A DNA stretch of 7,999 nt, taken from NCBI GenBank assembly GCA_013336205.1, contig JAAXUD010000102.1, forward strand, positions 1 through 7,999, read 5' to 3'. A program made the translations under genes and the position numbers. Shown in pieces: positions 1 through 7,230 of the stretch (within the stretch, counting starts at the first letter, position 1; each line of letters opens with the position of its first letter). Origin of the DNA: Lentimicrobium sp. GTDB taxonomy: Bacteria; Bacteroidota; Bacteroidia; Bacteroidales; Lentimicrobiaceae. The notes under the pieces were generated by a model, which was not told the DNA's origin, ran no database searches, and worked only from the letters and a program-made list of their open reading frames with translations.

Positions 1-67
1 GGAATCGCTCAATTTGGATCTAACCTAAAATAAATCAGCACTTAATAAAAGTATCAGGTTATTTCTT

Positions 68-75
68 TACTTTTG
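68..75 (+). promoter_or_regulatory. Bacteroidota -7 promoter element upstream of ileS
   Basis: The sequence TACTTTTG matches the TAnnTTTG consensus used by the primary sigma factor of Bacteroidota. It lies 39 bp before the ileS start codon, which would give a 5' leader of roughly 30 nt. I see no clear TTG -33 element at the usual distance upstream, so the call rests on the -7 match and its position. A start here would transcribe ileS and probably the two genes after it. Confidence 0.6.
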
Positions 76-104
76 CACCTCTTTTATCAATAGCCTAACT
101 TTAC

Positions 105-109
105 AGGAG
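105..109 (+). promoter_or_regulatory. Ribosome binding site of ileS
   Basis: AGGAG lies five bases before the ATG at 115. Strong Shine-Dalgarno sites are not the rule in Bacteroidota, so this one supports the ATG at 115 as the true ileS start. Confidence 0.7.
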
Positions 110-114
110 CATTA

Positions 115-3100
115 ATGAGTAAATACCCTGAATATAAACAACTTAACCTTACATCACTTAGCAAAGATGTGCTAAAGAGGTGGGAGGATGAAAACGTATT
201 TCAGCAAAGTCTGGATATAAGGAGCGATTGCAAGCCTTTTATCTTTTATGAAGGACCTCCTTCAGCCAATGGCGTACCTGGCATTCACCACGTTATGGCC
301 CGTGCTATCAAAGATATTTTCTGCCGTTATAAAACCATGAAGGGTTTCCTGGTGAACCGCAAAGCTGGCTGGGACACCCACGGTCTTCCGATTGAGATCG
401 CCGTTGAAAAATTCCTTGGCATTACCAAGGAAGATATCGGCAAAAAGATTTCGGTTGACGATTACAACAAAGCCTGCCGCAAGGAGGTAATGAAATATAA
501 AGACCTTTGGGACGACCTGACACGCCAAATCGGTTATTGGGTTGATCTTGAACACCCATACATTACATTCGACAATAAATACATGGAAACCATCTGGTTT
601 CTGCTGGCCAAACTTTACGACAAAGGACTGTTATACAAAGGTTACACCATTCAGCCCTTTTCGCCAGCTGCCGGCACCGGCCTGAGCACCCACGAGCTTA
701 ACCAGCCTGGCTGTTACCGCAACGTGAAGGACAATACCGTAGTTGCCCAGTTTAAAGTGGTACGCGATGCAAAATCTGAGAAGTTATTCTCCGACCTGCA
801 TGGTGAACTCTTTTTCATGGCCTGGACCACCACCCCCTGGACATTACCCAGCAACACTGCCCTGGCTGTTGGCAAAAACATAGAATATGTTAAGGTAAAG
901 ACCTTTAACCCCTATACTTCACTGCCTATTACCGTAATTCTTGCCAAAGAGTTAGCTGGCAAATATTTCCCTGAAAAGAACGCGGAACTGAAACTGGCCG
1001 ATTATGAAGCCGGTCAGAAAGCTATTCCTTTCGAACTTGATGGAAGTATCAAAGGCAGAGAACTGGAAGGTATGCGCTATGAGCAGCTGCTGCCTTATGC
1101 ACAGCCTGCCGAAGGCGATGCTTTCCTCGTAGTAACCGGCGATTTTGTTACGACCGAGGATGGAACAGGAATCGTTCATATTGCCCCGAGTTTTGGCGCC
1201 GATGACTTTAAAGTGGCAAAACAGAATGGAATCGGTGCCCTTACCCTGGTTGACAGGCAGGGCAGGTTTACCGAAGAAATGGGCGAATTTGCCGGCCGCT
1301 ATGTAAAAGCAGAATACGCTGCTGATTACGATCCGGCCAGAGAAGACAATGTGGACATCGACCTTATCGTCAAACTGAAAAAGGAAAACCGCGCTTTCAA
1401 AACGGAGAAATACGAACACTCCTATCCGCATTGCTGGCGAACCGATAAACCAATTCTTTACTATCCGCTCGACAGCTGGTTTATCCGCACAACCGCTTAC
1501 CGCGACCAGATGCTGGCATTGAACAAAACCATCAACTGGAAACCGGAAGCTACCGGAACCGGTCGTTTTGGAAACTGGCTCGAAAACCTGGTTGACTGGA
1601 ACCTGAGCCGCTCACGCTATTGGGGAACACCACTTCCAATCTGGATGACCGAAGACAAGGAAGAAATCCTTTGCATCAGTTCAGTAGCCCAGCTTAAAAC
1701 AGAAATTGAAAAATCGGTTGCTGCCGGTTATATGACTTCAAATCCTTTGGAAGCTTATAAACCCGGAGACAATTCTGACGAGAATTATAACACGTTTGAC
1801 CTGCACAGGCCTTATGTGGATGATATTATGCTGGTTTCTGCAACCGGAAGAAAGATGTATCGTGAAACAGACCTGATCGATGTTTGGTTCGATTCAGGCG
1901 CGATGCCTTTTGCCCAGTTCCATTATCCATTCGAAAACAAGGAAACCCTCGACCAGTATTTCCCAGCCGATTTTATTGCCGAAGGCGTTGACCAGACCCG
2001 TGGGTGGTTCTTTACCCTGCACGCAATTGCTACCATGGCATTTGACTCCTTGTCGTTTAAAGCGGTAATCTCCAATGGATTAGTGCTTGATAAAAACGGC
2101 AATAAAATGTCAAAGCGGCTTGGCAATGCGGTTGATCCTTTCGAGACCATAGAAAAATACGGCCCCGATGCCACCCGCTGGTATATGATCACCAACGCTC
2201 AGCCCTGGGACAATCTTAAATTTGATCTTGAAGGAATCGGGGAAGTTCAACGCAAGTTTTTCGGCACCCTTTATAATACTTACAACTTTTTTGCCCTGTA
2301 CGCCAACATCGATGGATTTACATACAAAGAAGCTGAGGTTCCATTAAATGATCGCCCTGAAATTGACCGTTGGATTCTCTCGGAACTAAACAGCCTTGTT
2401 GAGTCTGTTGACGGATTTTATGATGATTATGAACCCACCAAAGCCGGCCGGGCCATTTCCGATTTTGTTGATGAACACCTCAGCAACTGGTACGTGCGCT
2501 TGTCGCGCCGCCGCTTCTGGAAAGGCGATTACTCAACTGATAAAATTTCAGCTTATCAGACACTCTACACCTGTCTTGAGACTGTTGCCATACTTTCGGC
2601 ACCTATCGCTCCGTTCTTTAGCGATAGGTTGTTCACCGACCTTAACGGGATAACAGGCCGCAGCAATGCCACCTCGGTTCACCTGGTTGATTTTGTAAAA
2701 GCAGACCATTCTTTTATTGATAAGTCGCTGGAAGAACGGATGCAGATTGCCCAGAAAATATCGTCAATGATACTTTCTCTGCGCAAACAACACAGAATAA
2801 GGGTTCGTCAACCATTGAGCCGGATTATGATCCCTGTTTCAGGTGAGACTTTTAAGGCACAGGTAGAAGCTGTTAAAAATCTGATTCTTAGCGAGGTAAA
2901 TATCAAAGACATTGAATATATTTCAGGTCAGGGAATACTTGTTAAGAAAGTAAAAGCCAATTTCAAGGCATTGGGCCCCCGTTATGGCAAGTTGATGAAA
3001 CAACTGGCTGTCGCGCTTGCTGGTATTGATCAGACTCAGATTGCACAATACGAAACCACCGGCCAGCTTCAAATTACCGTTGAAGGTGAGTTGGTTGAGC

Positions 3101-3474
3101 TAATTGAAGGTGATATGGAAGTGATCACAGAAGACATTCCGGGTTGGGTAGTTTCTTCAACAGGCAGTCTGACTGTGGCACTGGATGTAACTATAAATGA
3201 GCAGCTTCGCGACGAAGGTATCGCCCGGGAACTGGTAAACAGAATTCAAAATATCCGCAAGGATAAAAACTTTGAGGTAACCGACAGGATCATCCTCGAA
3301 ATTGAGAAAAACAATGGGCTTGTTGAAGCCCTGAGTAATAATTATTCGTATATTTGTTCTGAAACCCTTGCGGATTCATTTCGCGAAATCGAGACAATCG
3401 AGGCATCGAAACGCATTCTGGTCGATCTGACCGAGGATCTGCAGGCAGCCATTAGTGTTGAACGCTTAAGCTGA
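115..3474 (+). CDS. ileS: Isoleucyl-tRNA synthetase (IleRS, IleRS2-like)
   Basis: This cytoplasmic class I synthetase charges tRNA-Ile with isoleucine using ATP. At 1119 aa it is full length for the longer eukaryote-like IleRS2 type. The Rossmann catalytic core carries the HIGH-equivalent motif in PPSANGVPGIHHV (residues 48-60, with GIHH at 56-59), GWDTHGLPIE (85-94), DVWFDSG (589-595) and EGVDQTRGWFF (623-633). The second ATP-binding motif is KMSKRLGN (664-671), with R in place of the final S of KMSKS. The CP1 editing domain is intact: it has WTTTPWTLPSN (237-247) and GTGIVHIAPSFGADD (350-364), whose aspartates match the editing pocket that clears Val-tRNA-Ile. SNWYVRLSRRRFW (about 790-802) marks the anticodon-binding helical domain, followed by a long C-terminal region. 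I see no C-terminal cysteine cluster of the IleRS1 zinc type. The gene leads a co-directional cluster and the next gene starts 41 bp downstream. Identity is certain; subtype is inferred from motifs. Confidence 0.98.
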   Translation: MSKYPEYKQLNLTSLSKDVLKRWEDENVFQQSLDIRSDCKPFIFYEGPPSANGVPGIHHVMARAIKDIFCRYKTMKGFLVNRKAGWDTHGLPIEIAVEKFLGITKEDIGKKISVDDYNKACRKEVMKYKDLWDDLTRQIGYWVDLEHPYITFDNKYMETIWFLLAKLYDKGLLYKGYTIQPFSPAAGTGLSTHELNQPGCYRNVKDNTVVAQFKVVRDAKSEKLFSDLHGELFFMAWTTTPWTLPSNTALAVGKNIEYVKVKTFNPYTSLPITVILAKELAGKYFPEKNAELKLADYEAGQKAIPFELDGSIKGRELEGMRYEQLLPYAQPAEGDAFLVVTGDFVTTEDGTGIVHIAPSFGADDFKVAKQNGIGALTLVDRQGRFTEEMGEFAGRYVKAEYAADYDPAREDNVDIDLIVKLKKENRAFKTEKYEHSYPHCWRTDKPILYYPLDSWFIRTTAYRDQMLALNKTINWKPEATGTGRFGNWLENLVDWNLSRSRYWGTPLPIWMTEDKEEILCISSVAQLKTEIEKSVAAGYMTSNPLEAYKPGDNSDENYNTFDLHRPYVDDIMLVSATGRKMYRETDLIDVWFDSGAMPFAQFHYPFENKETLDQYFPADFIAEGVDQTRGWFFTLHAIATMAFDSLSFKAVISNGLVLDKNGNKMSKRLGNAVDPFETIEKYGPDATRWYMITNAQPWDNLKFDLEGIGEVQRKFFGTLYNTYNFFALYANIDGFTYKEAEVPLNDRPEIDRWILSELNSLVESVDGFYDDYEPTKAGRAISDFVDEHLSNWYVRLSRRRFWKGDYSTDKISAYQTLYTCLETVAILSAPIAPFFSDRLFTDLNGITGRSNATSVHLVDFVKADHSFIDKSLEERMQIAQKISSMILSLRKQHRIRVRQPLSRIMIPVSGETFKAQVEAVKNLILSEVNIKDIEYISGQGILVKKVKANFKALGPRYGKLMKQLAVALAGIDQTQIAQYETTGQLQITVEGELVELIEGDMEVITEDIPGWVVSSTGSLTVALDVTINEQLRDEGIARELVNRIQNIRKDKNFEVTDRIILEIEKNNGLVEALSNNYSYICSETLADSFREIETIEASKRILVDLTEDLQAAISVERLS

Positions 3475-3515
3475 AAGCAAAAAGAACAGGGGTACGAACC
3501 AAAACTAAACTGGCT

Positions 3516-3923
3516 ATGAAAATGGAAGAAATTCAGGACGAAAGCTTAAAAAACAGGTATTCTGACGAAGAATTGGAAGAATTCAGGCAAATAATTCTTG
3601 CCAAGCTGGATAAAGCCCGCAAAGATCTTAAAATGCTTACTGAAGCTTTTGCAAACAGCAACGAGCATGATATCAGCGATACCTCCCCCACTTTCAAAGT
3701 GTTGGAAGAAGGTTACCAGGTAAATTCCAAAGAAGAAAACAGTAAACTTGCTGCCCGTCAGGATAAGTTTATTACGGCGCTCGAAAACGCCCTTATTCGC
3801 ATTGAGAATAAGAGTTATGGCATTTGCAGGGTTACTGGTAAGCTGATTTCGAAAGAGCGGTTGCGCATTGTTCCTCATGCTACACTCAGCATCGAAGCAA
3901 AACTTAATCAACCGAAATCCTGA
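3516..3923 (+). CDS. TraR/DksA-family protein with degenerate zinc finger
   Basis: The 135-aa protein has the DksA layout: a charged N-terminal helix (about 16-45), a loop holding DISD (D52, D55), a second long helix (about 70-100), and a C-terminal finger region YGICRVTGKLISKERL (from Y101) ending PHATLSIEAK. DksA binds RNA polymerase through its secondary channel, with acidic residues at the coiled-coil tip, and works with ppGpp. D52 and D55 could be the counterpart of the DxxDxA tip motif, though the last position is not Ala. Of the four zinc-ligand cysteines of classical DksA only C104 remains, so zinc binding is unlikely. This pattern is, from memory, usual for Bacteroidota homologues. 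The ATG at 3516 has no good ribosome binding site nearby (AGGGG at 3488-3492 is too far away), and the ATG two codons later is an alternative. It sits between ileS and lspA. A regulatory role is inferred from the family only. Confidence 0.9.
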   Translation: MKMEEIQDESLKNRYSDEELEEFRQIILAKLDKARKDLKMLTEAFANSNEHDISDTSPTFKVLEEGYQVNSKEENSKLAARQDKFITALENALIRIENKSYGICRVTGKLISKERLRIVPHATLSIEAKLNQPKS

Positions 3924-4041
3924 TTAAGCGCCCCTGTTGTGATGGGAAATTCCCCCTTCATGAATAATAAAATATTTTTACCCGTTTACCGGGAAGTTAT
4001 TGTTGTGCCTTTACCTGACCGCCTCTAATACTGAAAGAATC

Positions 4042-4659
4042 TTGAAAAAAGCTTTTTTTATCGTTGTAATTATTCTGATTATTGATCAGGTTCTTAAATT
4101 CTGGATAAAAACCAACATGAGCCTGGGCGAAGAGATTAATGTTCTGGGCAACTGGTTTATTATCCATTTTACCGAAAACCCCGGAATGGCTTTCGGAATG
4201 CAGTTTGCCGGTGATTATGGCAAGCTCATCCTAAGCATATTCAGGATCATTGCCATTATCGGCATCATCTATTACCTGTATATTATAACACGTAAAAAGG
4301 TAACAAATGGTCTTATTATCAGCCTTTCGCTGGTGCTTGCCGGTGCCATGGGCAATATGATCGACAGTGCCTTTTACGGGATGATATTCAGCAACAGCAA
4401 CTACTTCGAAGTGGCCCGATTTATGCCTGTTGAGGGCGGTTATGGCACCTTTCTCCACGGTCGGGTGGTCGATATGTTCTATTTTCCAATTTTTCAGGGG
4501 TTCTATCCCTCCTGGGTGCCTTTTGTAGGAGGCAGTGATTATATCTTTTTCAGGCCGGTTTTTAATATTGCAGATTCCTCAATAACCATTGGCGTACTGC
4601 TGATGATAATTTTCCAGAAACAGTTCTTCCAGAAACAGGAATCGGTTATAAATCAATAA
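4042..4659 (+). CDS. lspA: Lipoprotein signal peptidase (signal peptidase II)
   Basis: This inner-membrane aspartyl protease removes the signal peptide of prolipoproteins after lipid is added to the conserved cysteine. The first membrane segment runs into IDQVLKFWIKTNM, followed by the family motif FTENPGMAFGM, then GAMGNMID, GRVVDMFYF and FNIADSS. The catalytic aspartates should be D144 (VVD) and D178 (NIAD), counted from the TTG at 4042. Four hydrophobic segments fit the known topology. At 205 aa it is longer than the usual 160-170 aa. The extra length lies in the periplasmic loops, between GNMIDSAFYG and GRVVD and between MFYF and FNIAD, as I recall for Bacteroidota. The NxxDR motif reads NMIDS. 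No in-frame ATG occurs before the first membrane helix. I chose TTG 4042, which gives MKKAFF after an upstream GAAAGA; TTG 4000 would add 14 residues with no signal value. It is the last gene before a strong terminator. Confidence 0.95.
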   Translation: MKKAFFIVVIILIIDQVLKFWIKTNMSLGEEINVLGNWFIIHFTENPGMAFGMQFAGDYGKLILSIFRIIAIIGIIYYLYIITRKKVTNGLIISLSLVLAGAMGNMIDSAFYGMIFSNSNYFEVARFMPVEGGYGTFLHGRVVDMFYFPIFQGFYPSWVPFVGGSDYIFFRPVFNIADSSITIGVLLMIIFQKQFFQKQESVINQ

Positions 4660-4680
4660 CATATAGAGGCGTAATGTCCG

Positions 4681-4722
4681 ATAAAAAGAAGGGAAACGAA
4701 TTGTTGTTTCCCTTCTTTTTAT
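4681..4722 (+). terminator. Rho-independent terminator after lspA
   Basis: Positions 4681-4697 pair perfectly with 4706-4722 to form a 17-bp stem around an 8-nt loop. The stem has an AAGGGAAAC / GTTTCCCTT core flanked by A and T runs, so the 3' arm supplies the TTCTTTTTATT tract. It begins 21 bp after the lspA stop codon. Because the outer stem is A-rich on the left and T-rich on the right, it could terminate transcription from either strand. Confidence 0.93.
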
Positions 4723-4813
4723 TGATGCCAATGCGTATATAAATTACTTCGACAAGAAACAGACAAATTTTTATAAATAAAGTCACTATTGTCCGGTCAA
4801 AATTAAATAAGCG

Positions 4814-4927
4814 TTTGCCACGAAGAATCGAAGATGCTATTCTGGTAGCTATCGGGACACACTAAATGAGTAAAATAAATTTGTGCTATTGGTGCCCCCG
4901 CCTGCCGGCAGGCAGATTTGTGGCGAA
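4814..4927. repeat. Intergenic repeat-like element with inverted ends
   Basis: The left end TTTGCCACGAA (4814-4824) and the right end TTTGTGGCGAA (4917-4927) are imperfect inverted repeats: 9 of 11 positions match when one end is reverse-complemented. Next to the right end lies a perfect 14-nt palindrome, GCCTGCCGGCAGGC (4900-4913), which is GC-rich against an AT-rich background. The interior has no open frame. TCGAAGAT (4828-4835) recurs inverted as ATCTTCGA (4956-4963), so the element may extend a little further right. The words GCCACGAAG, GCTATCGGGA and CTGCCGGCAGGCAG are ones I recall as dispersed intergenic repeats in Bacteroidota genomes. No second copy is in the window, so repeat status rests on structure and memory. 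Confidence 0.55.
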
Positions 4928-5088
4928 AAAAGAAAGTAAGGTGTATATTATTGAAATCTTCGAAAACTCAAAGCACTAAAGCCATCGACTCATATTTAAC
5001 TTCCCCCCCCGGTCAACAATGATCAGAACCTAATAAATTTTACGATTTATGGAATGACAAATTCTCCAGTTAACACCCTTGGATGCTT

Positions 5089-5114
5089 ACGGAATAATTC
5101 GATAATTATTCCGT
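5089..5114. repeat. 11-bp perfect inverted repeat upstream of the secreted protein gene
   Basis: ACGGAATAATT (5089-5099) pairs perfectly with AATTATTCCGT (5104-5114) around a 4-nt CGAT spacer. Neither side is followed by a T run on the exiting strand, so it is not a standard terminator. It lies 55 bp before the -7 element of the gene at 5235, where a dimeric regulator could bind. That role is inference; it could also be a chance palindrome in AT-rich DNA. Confidence 0.5.
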
Positions 5115-5168
5115 TCAGAAAAAATTCCTGATCTTTTTGAAATTTTTTAAAAATCATCAATAAAAATG

Positions 5169-5176
5169 TATTTTTG
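5169..5176 (+). promoter_or_regulatory. Bacteroidota -7 promoter element of the secreted protein gene
   Basis: TATTTTTG matches the TAnnTTTG consensus and lies 58 bp before the ATG at 5235. A TTTG at 5136-5139 is farther upstream than the usual -33 spacing, so the -33 box is weak or absent. Together with the terminator after lspA, this supports a separate single-gene transcript. Confidence 0.6.
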
Positions 5177-5234
5177 TGCTTGAAAGCATATCAGTATTAT
5201 GCAAATAATGAACTACTAATTTAAACAAAAAGGG

Positions 5235-7223
5235 ATGAAAAAGAGATTTTTACTATTTGTCGGTTTGGTAAGCTTACTGACTTTTGGACAGACGCAAACT
5301 GCGTTTGCGCAATGCGATATAGTTATCAGAATGCAGGATAGCTATGGAGATGGTTGGAATGGTGCATCAATCAAAGTGTACGATGCAGCTGTTCTGCTGG
5401 GCACAGCCACAATAGCTAATGGCTCTGTAGGTACAGCAACAATTTCAGCCCCCGATATGACTGATATTCGTTTGGTATGGACAAACGGGTCTTATCCTGA
5501 AGAATGTGGCTTTACCGTTACAAATGGAATAGGCATAGACGTTTATGTTTGTGCATTCACGGAATCACCTGCCCCGGGTGAGTTTTTTGTTTTCAACAAT
5601 ATCTGTAGTTCAAGTGGGCTCGACGTTAACCTGGTCAGCCTGGCGCTACCTGAAAAAGTAGCAGTGGGAGCTCTTGAAATCAGTGGTGTTGTCAGAAGTG
5701 AAAGAGATACCCCTATTTCTTCATTCGATGTTATTTATTCAATTGATGGTATTGTTAGTGAGTTAGCTACCATTAACGGCTTGAACATAGGATTCAATGA
5801 GTCGTATACATTTACACATCCTCAGATTGCTGAAATCCTTGTGGGCAGTCATTTAATTGAAGTGATAATTGAGAATATCAATGGCGAGGGTGATGATGAT
5901 AATCCTGCTAATAATGCATTATCGGTTGAGGTAATGTGTGTAAATGAAATATACCAGCAAAATGTGGTTTATGAAGAAGGAACCGGAACCTGGTGTGGAT
6001 GGTGTCCACGTGGCCTGGTTGGATTAAACACCATGGCACATAACTATACTGATGGTACCTGGATTGGAATTGGCGTTCATAATAATGATCCTATGGAAGT
6101 AACTGCTTACGATGCAGGCATCGGAACCTTTATCAGCGGCTACCCCAGTGGTGTGATGAACAGAACAAATGTATTTGACCCTGGTTTATCTTCGCTGGAG
6201 CCTGCTTATTTAGCCGCTAAAGCAGAAATCCCATTGGCAAAAATAGAAATAACCGGAAAAACATGGGATGAAAATACCCGCAACCTGACAGTTGAAGCAA
6301 CATCAAACTTCGCGTTGGATCTTACAGGCGTCTCTTATAATGTGGCAATGGTAATAGTTGAAAGTGGTGTAAGAGGTACTACGTCTCAGTGGAATCAGGC
6401 CAATTATTATGCAGGCGGTGGAAATGGCCCTTTAATTGATTGGGATGGAACCAACTGGGCTACTCTTCCAAACCCTGTTCCAGCTGCAAATATGGTTTAC
6501 AATCACGTAGGCAGAGTTTTAGTTGGTGGCTGGAATGGAGTTTCTGGTATTATTCCGGCTGAGGTGGTTTATGGAACCGCCTATACTTATGAGTTTACTC
6601 ATACCCTGGCGGCAACATCTAATCCTGCCGAAGTGGATCTGGTAGTTTTACTTATTGATGCCGTCACAGGAATTATTGTCAATGCCAGTGAATTGTCGCT
6701 CGAAGCCGATGTTCTGGCTCCTGATTTTACCTCGGATGTGGTAACTGGTGTAGCTCCTCTTGAGATTGTTTTTACGGATCAAACTGCTGGTGGAAATGTT
6801 GCAGCATGGTCATGGGATTTTAACAATGATGGCACCGAAGACTCAAATGAGCAAAACCCAACGTTTACCTATGAAACAGGAGGTTTATATTCTGTTGCTT
6901 TAACGGTTACCAACCAAACAGGGAATACCTTTAAAGTTCTTAAAACAGATTACATTAATGTGGGCACTGTTGGCGTGGAAACAATAGCAGAAAATAACTT
7001 TATCTGCTATCCAAACCCTACAAAAAATGTAATTCATATTCAAAGTAAAGATGCTTTGACCAGTATCAGAATTTTTAATGTTAATGGTCAAACTGTTTAT
7101 GAGGATTTCAATACGACATCTAAATTCCAGACTATTGATCTTTCATCCTTCAAAAAGGGTGTTTACTTCATGGAATTAAATTCGGAAAAAGAGACAAAAC
7201 GTGTTAAAGTGGTGGTTGATTAA
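5235..7223 (+). CDS. Secreted Omp28-like multidomain protein with PKD domain and T9SS sorting domain
   Basis: This 662-aa exported protein probably ends up on the cell surface or in the medium through the type IX secretion system. Residues 1-25 form a Sec signal peptide (MKKR, a hydrophobic core, then AFA before Q26). Residues 27 to about 122 carry the MQDSYGDGWNGASIKVY motif of a beta-rich domain found in Bacteroidota exported proteins. About 130-236 looks like a CARDB-type Ig-like domain. About 238-490 resembles the Omp28-related family, a thioredoxin-like fold with WCGWCP (C254 and C257) and a candidate cis-proline in GYPSG (P304). Residues 495-576 are a PKD domain with WSWDFNNDG (525-533). 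Residues 589-662 are a T9SS C-terminal domain that begins FICYPNPT, includes GVYFMEL and ends KRVKVVVD. It appears to be monocistronic, with its own promoter element and terminator. The ATG at 5235 is fixed by the signal peptide; the preceding AAAAAGGG is a poor ribosome binding site. Substrate and redox activity are unknown. Confidence 0.9.
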   Translation: MKKRFLLFVGLVSLLTFGQTQTAFAQCDIVIRMQDSYGDGWNGASIKVYDAAVLLGTATIANGSVGTATISAPDMTDIRLVWTNGSYPEECGFTVTNGIGIDVYVCAFTESPAPGEFFVFNNICSSSGLDVNLVSLALPEKVAVGALEISGVVRSERDTPISSFDVIYSIDGIVSELATINGLNIGFNESYTFTHPQIAEILVGSHLIEVIIENINGEGDDDNPANNALSVEVMCVNEIYQQNVVYEEGTGTWCGWCPRGLVGLNTMAHNYTDGTWIGIGVHNNDPMEVTAYDAGIGTFISGYPSGVMNRTNVFDPGLSSLEPAYLAAKAEIPLAKIEITGKTWDENTRNLTVEATSNFALDLTGVSYNVAMVIVESGVRGTTSQWNQANYYAGGGNGPLIDWDGTNWATLPNPVPAANMVYNHVGRVLVGGWNGVSGIIPAEVVYGTAYTYEFTHTLAATSNPAEVDLVVLLIDAVTGIIVNASELSLEADVLAPDFTSDVVTGVAPLEIVFTDQTAGGNVAAWSWDFNNDGTEDSNEQNPTFTYETGGLYSVALTVTNQTGNTFKVLKTDYINVGTVGVETIAENNFICYPNPTKNVIHIQSKDALTSIRIFNVNGQTVYEDFNTTSKFQTIDLSSFKKGVYFMELNSEKETKRVKVVVD

Positions 7224-7230
7224 ATGATTC

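Larger units (their letters stand above)
4660..5234. other. Intergenic region between lspA and the secreted protein gene
   Basis: This 575-bp stretch has no convincing coding sequence on either strand. In order it holds the lspA terminator (4681-4722), AT-rich sequence, a repeat-like element (about 4814-4927), a run of eight C residues (5003-5010), an 11-bp hairpin (5089-5114) and the TAnnTTTG promoter element of the next gene (5169-5176). The 22-codon frame at 4674-4742 is only the terminator read as codons. A second TAnnTTTG match at 4876-4883 lies inside the repeat and is probably chance. Confidence 0.8.

Noticed and set aside
952..1431. A long minus-strand frame (159 codons) inside ileS
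   Set aside because: It is antisense to the conserved IleRS editing domain and has no recognisable motif, so it is a shadow frame.
3546..3911. A minus-strand frame of 121 codons over the DksA-like gene
   Set aside because: It is fully antisense to a gene with clear family motifs, and its product shows no family features.
3944..3954. GGGAAATTCCC palindrome between the DksA-like gene and lspA
   Set aside because: It has only five base pairs per arm around one base, so it cannot form a useful hairpin and is short enough to be chance.
3981..3993. CCCG / CGGG mini-hairpin before lspA as a terminator or attenuator
   Set aside because: The stem is only 4 bp with no T run after it; it is too weak to call.
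4674..4742. A 22-codon frame (MSDKKKGNELLFPFLL...) with AGAGG upstream, just after lspA
   Set aside because: It lies directly over the perfect 17-bp terminator hairpin, which explains its sequence; there is no independent coding evidence.
4876..4883. TAAATTTG, a TAnnTTTG promoter match
   Set aside because: It lies within the repeat-like element, no gene starts at a fitting distance downstream, and such matches are expected by chance in AT-rich DNA.
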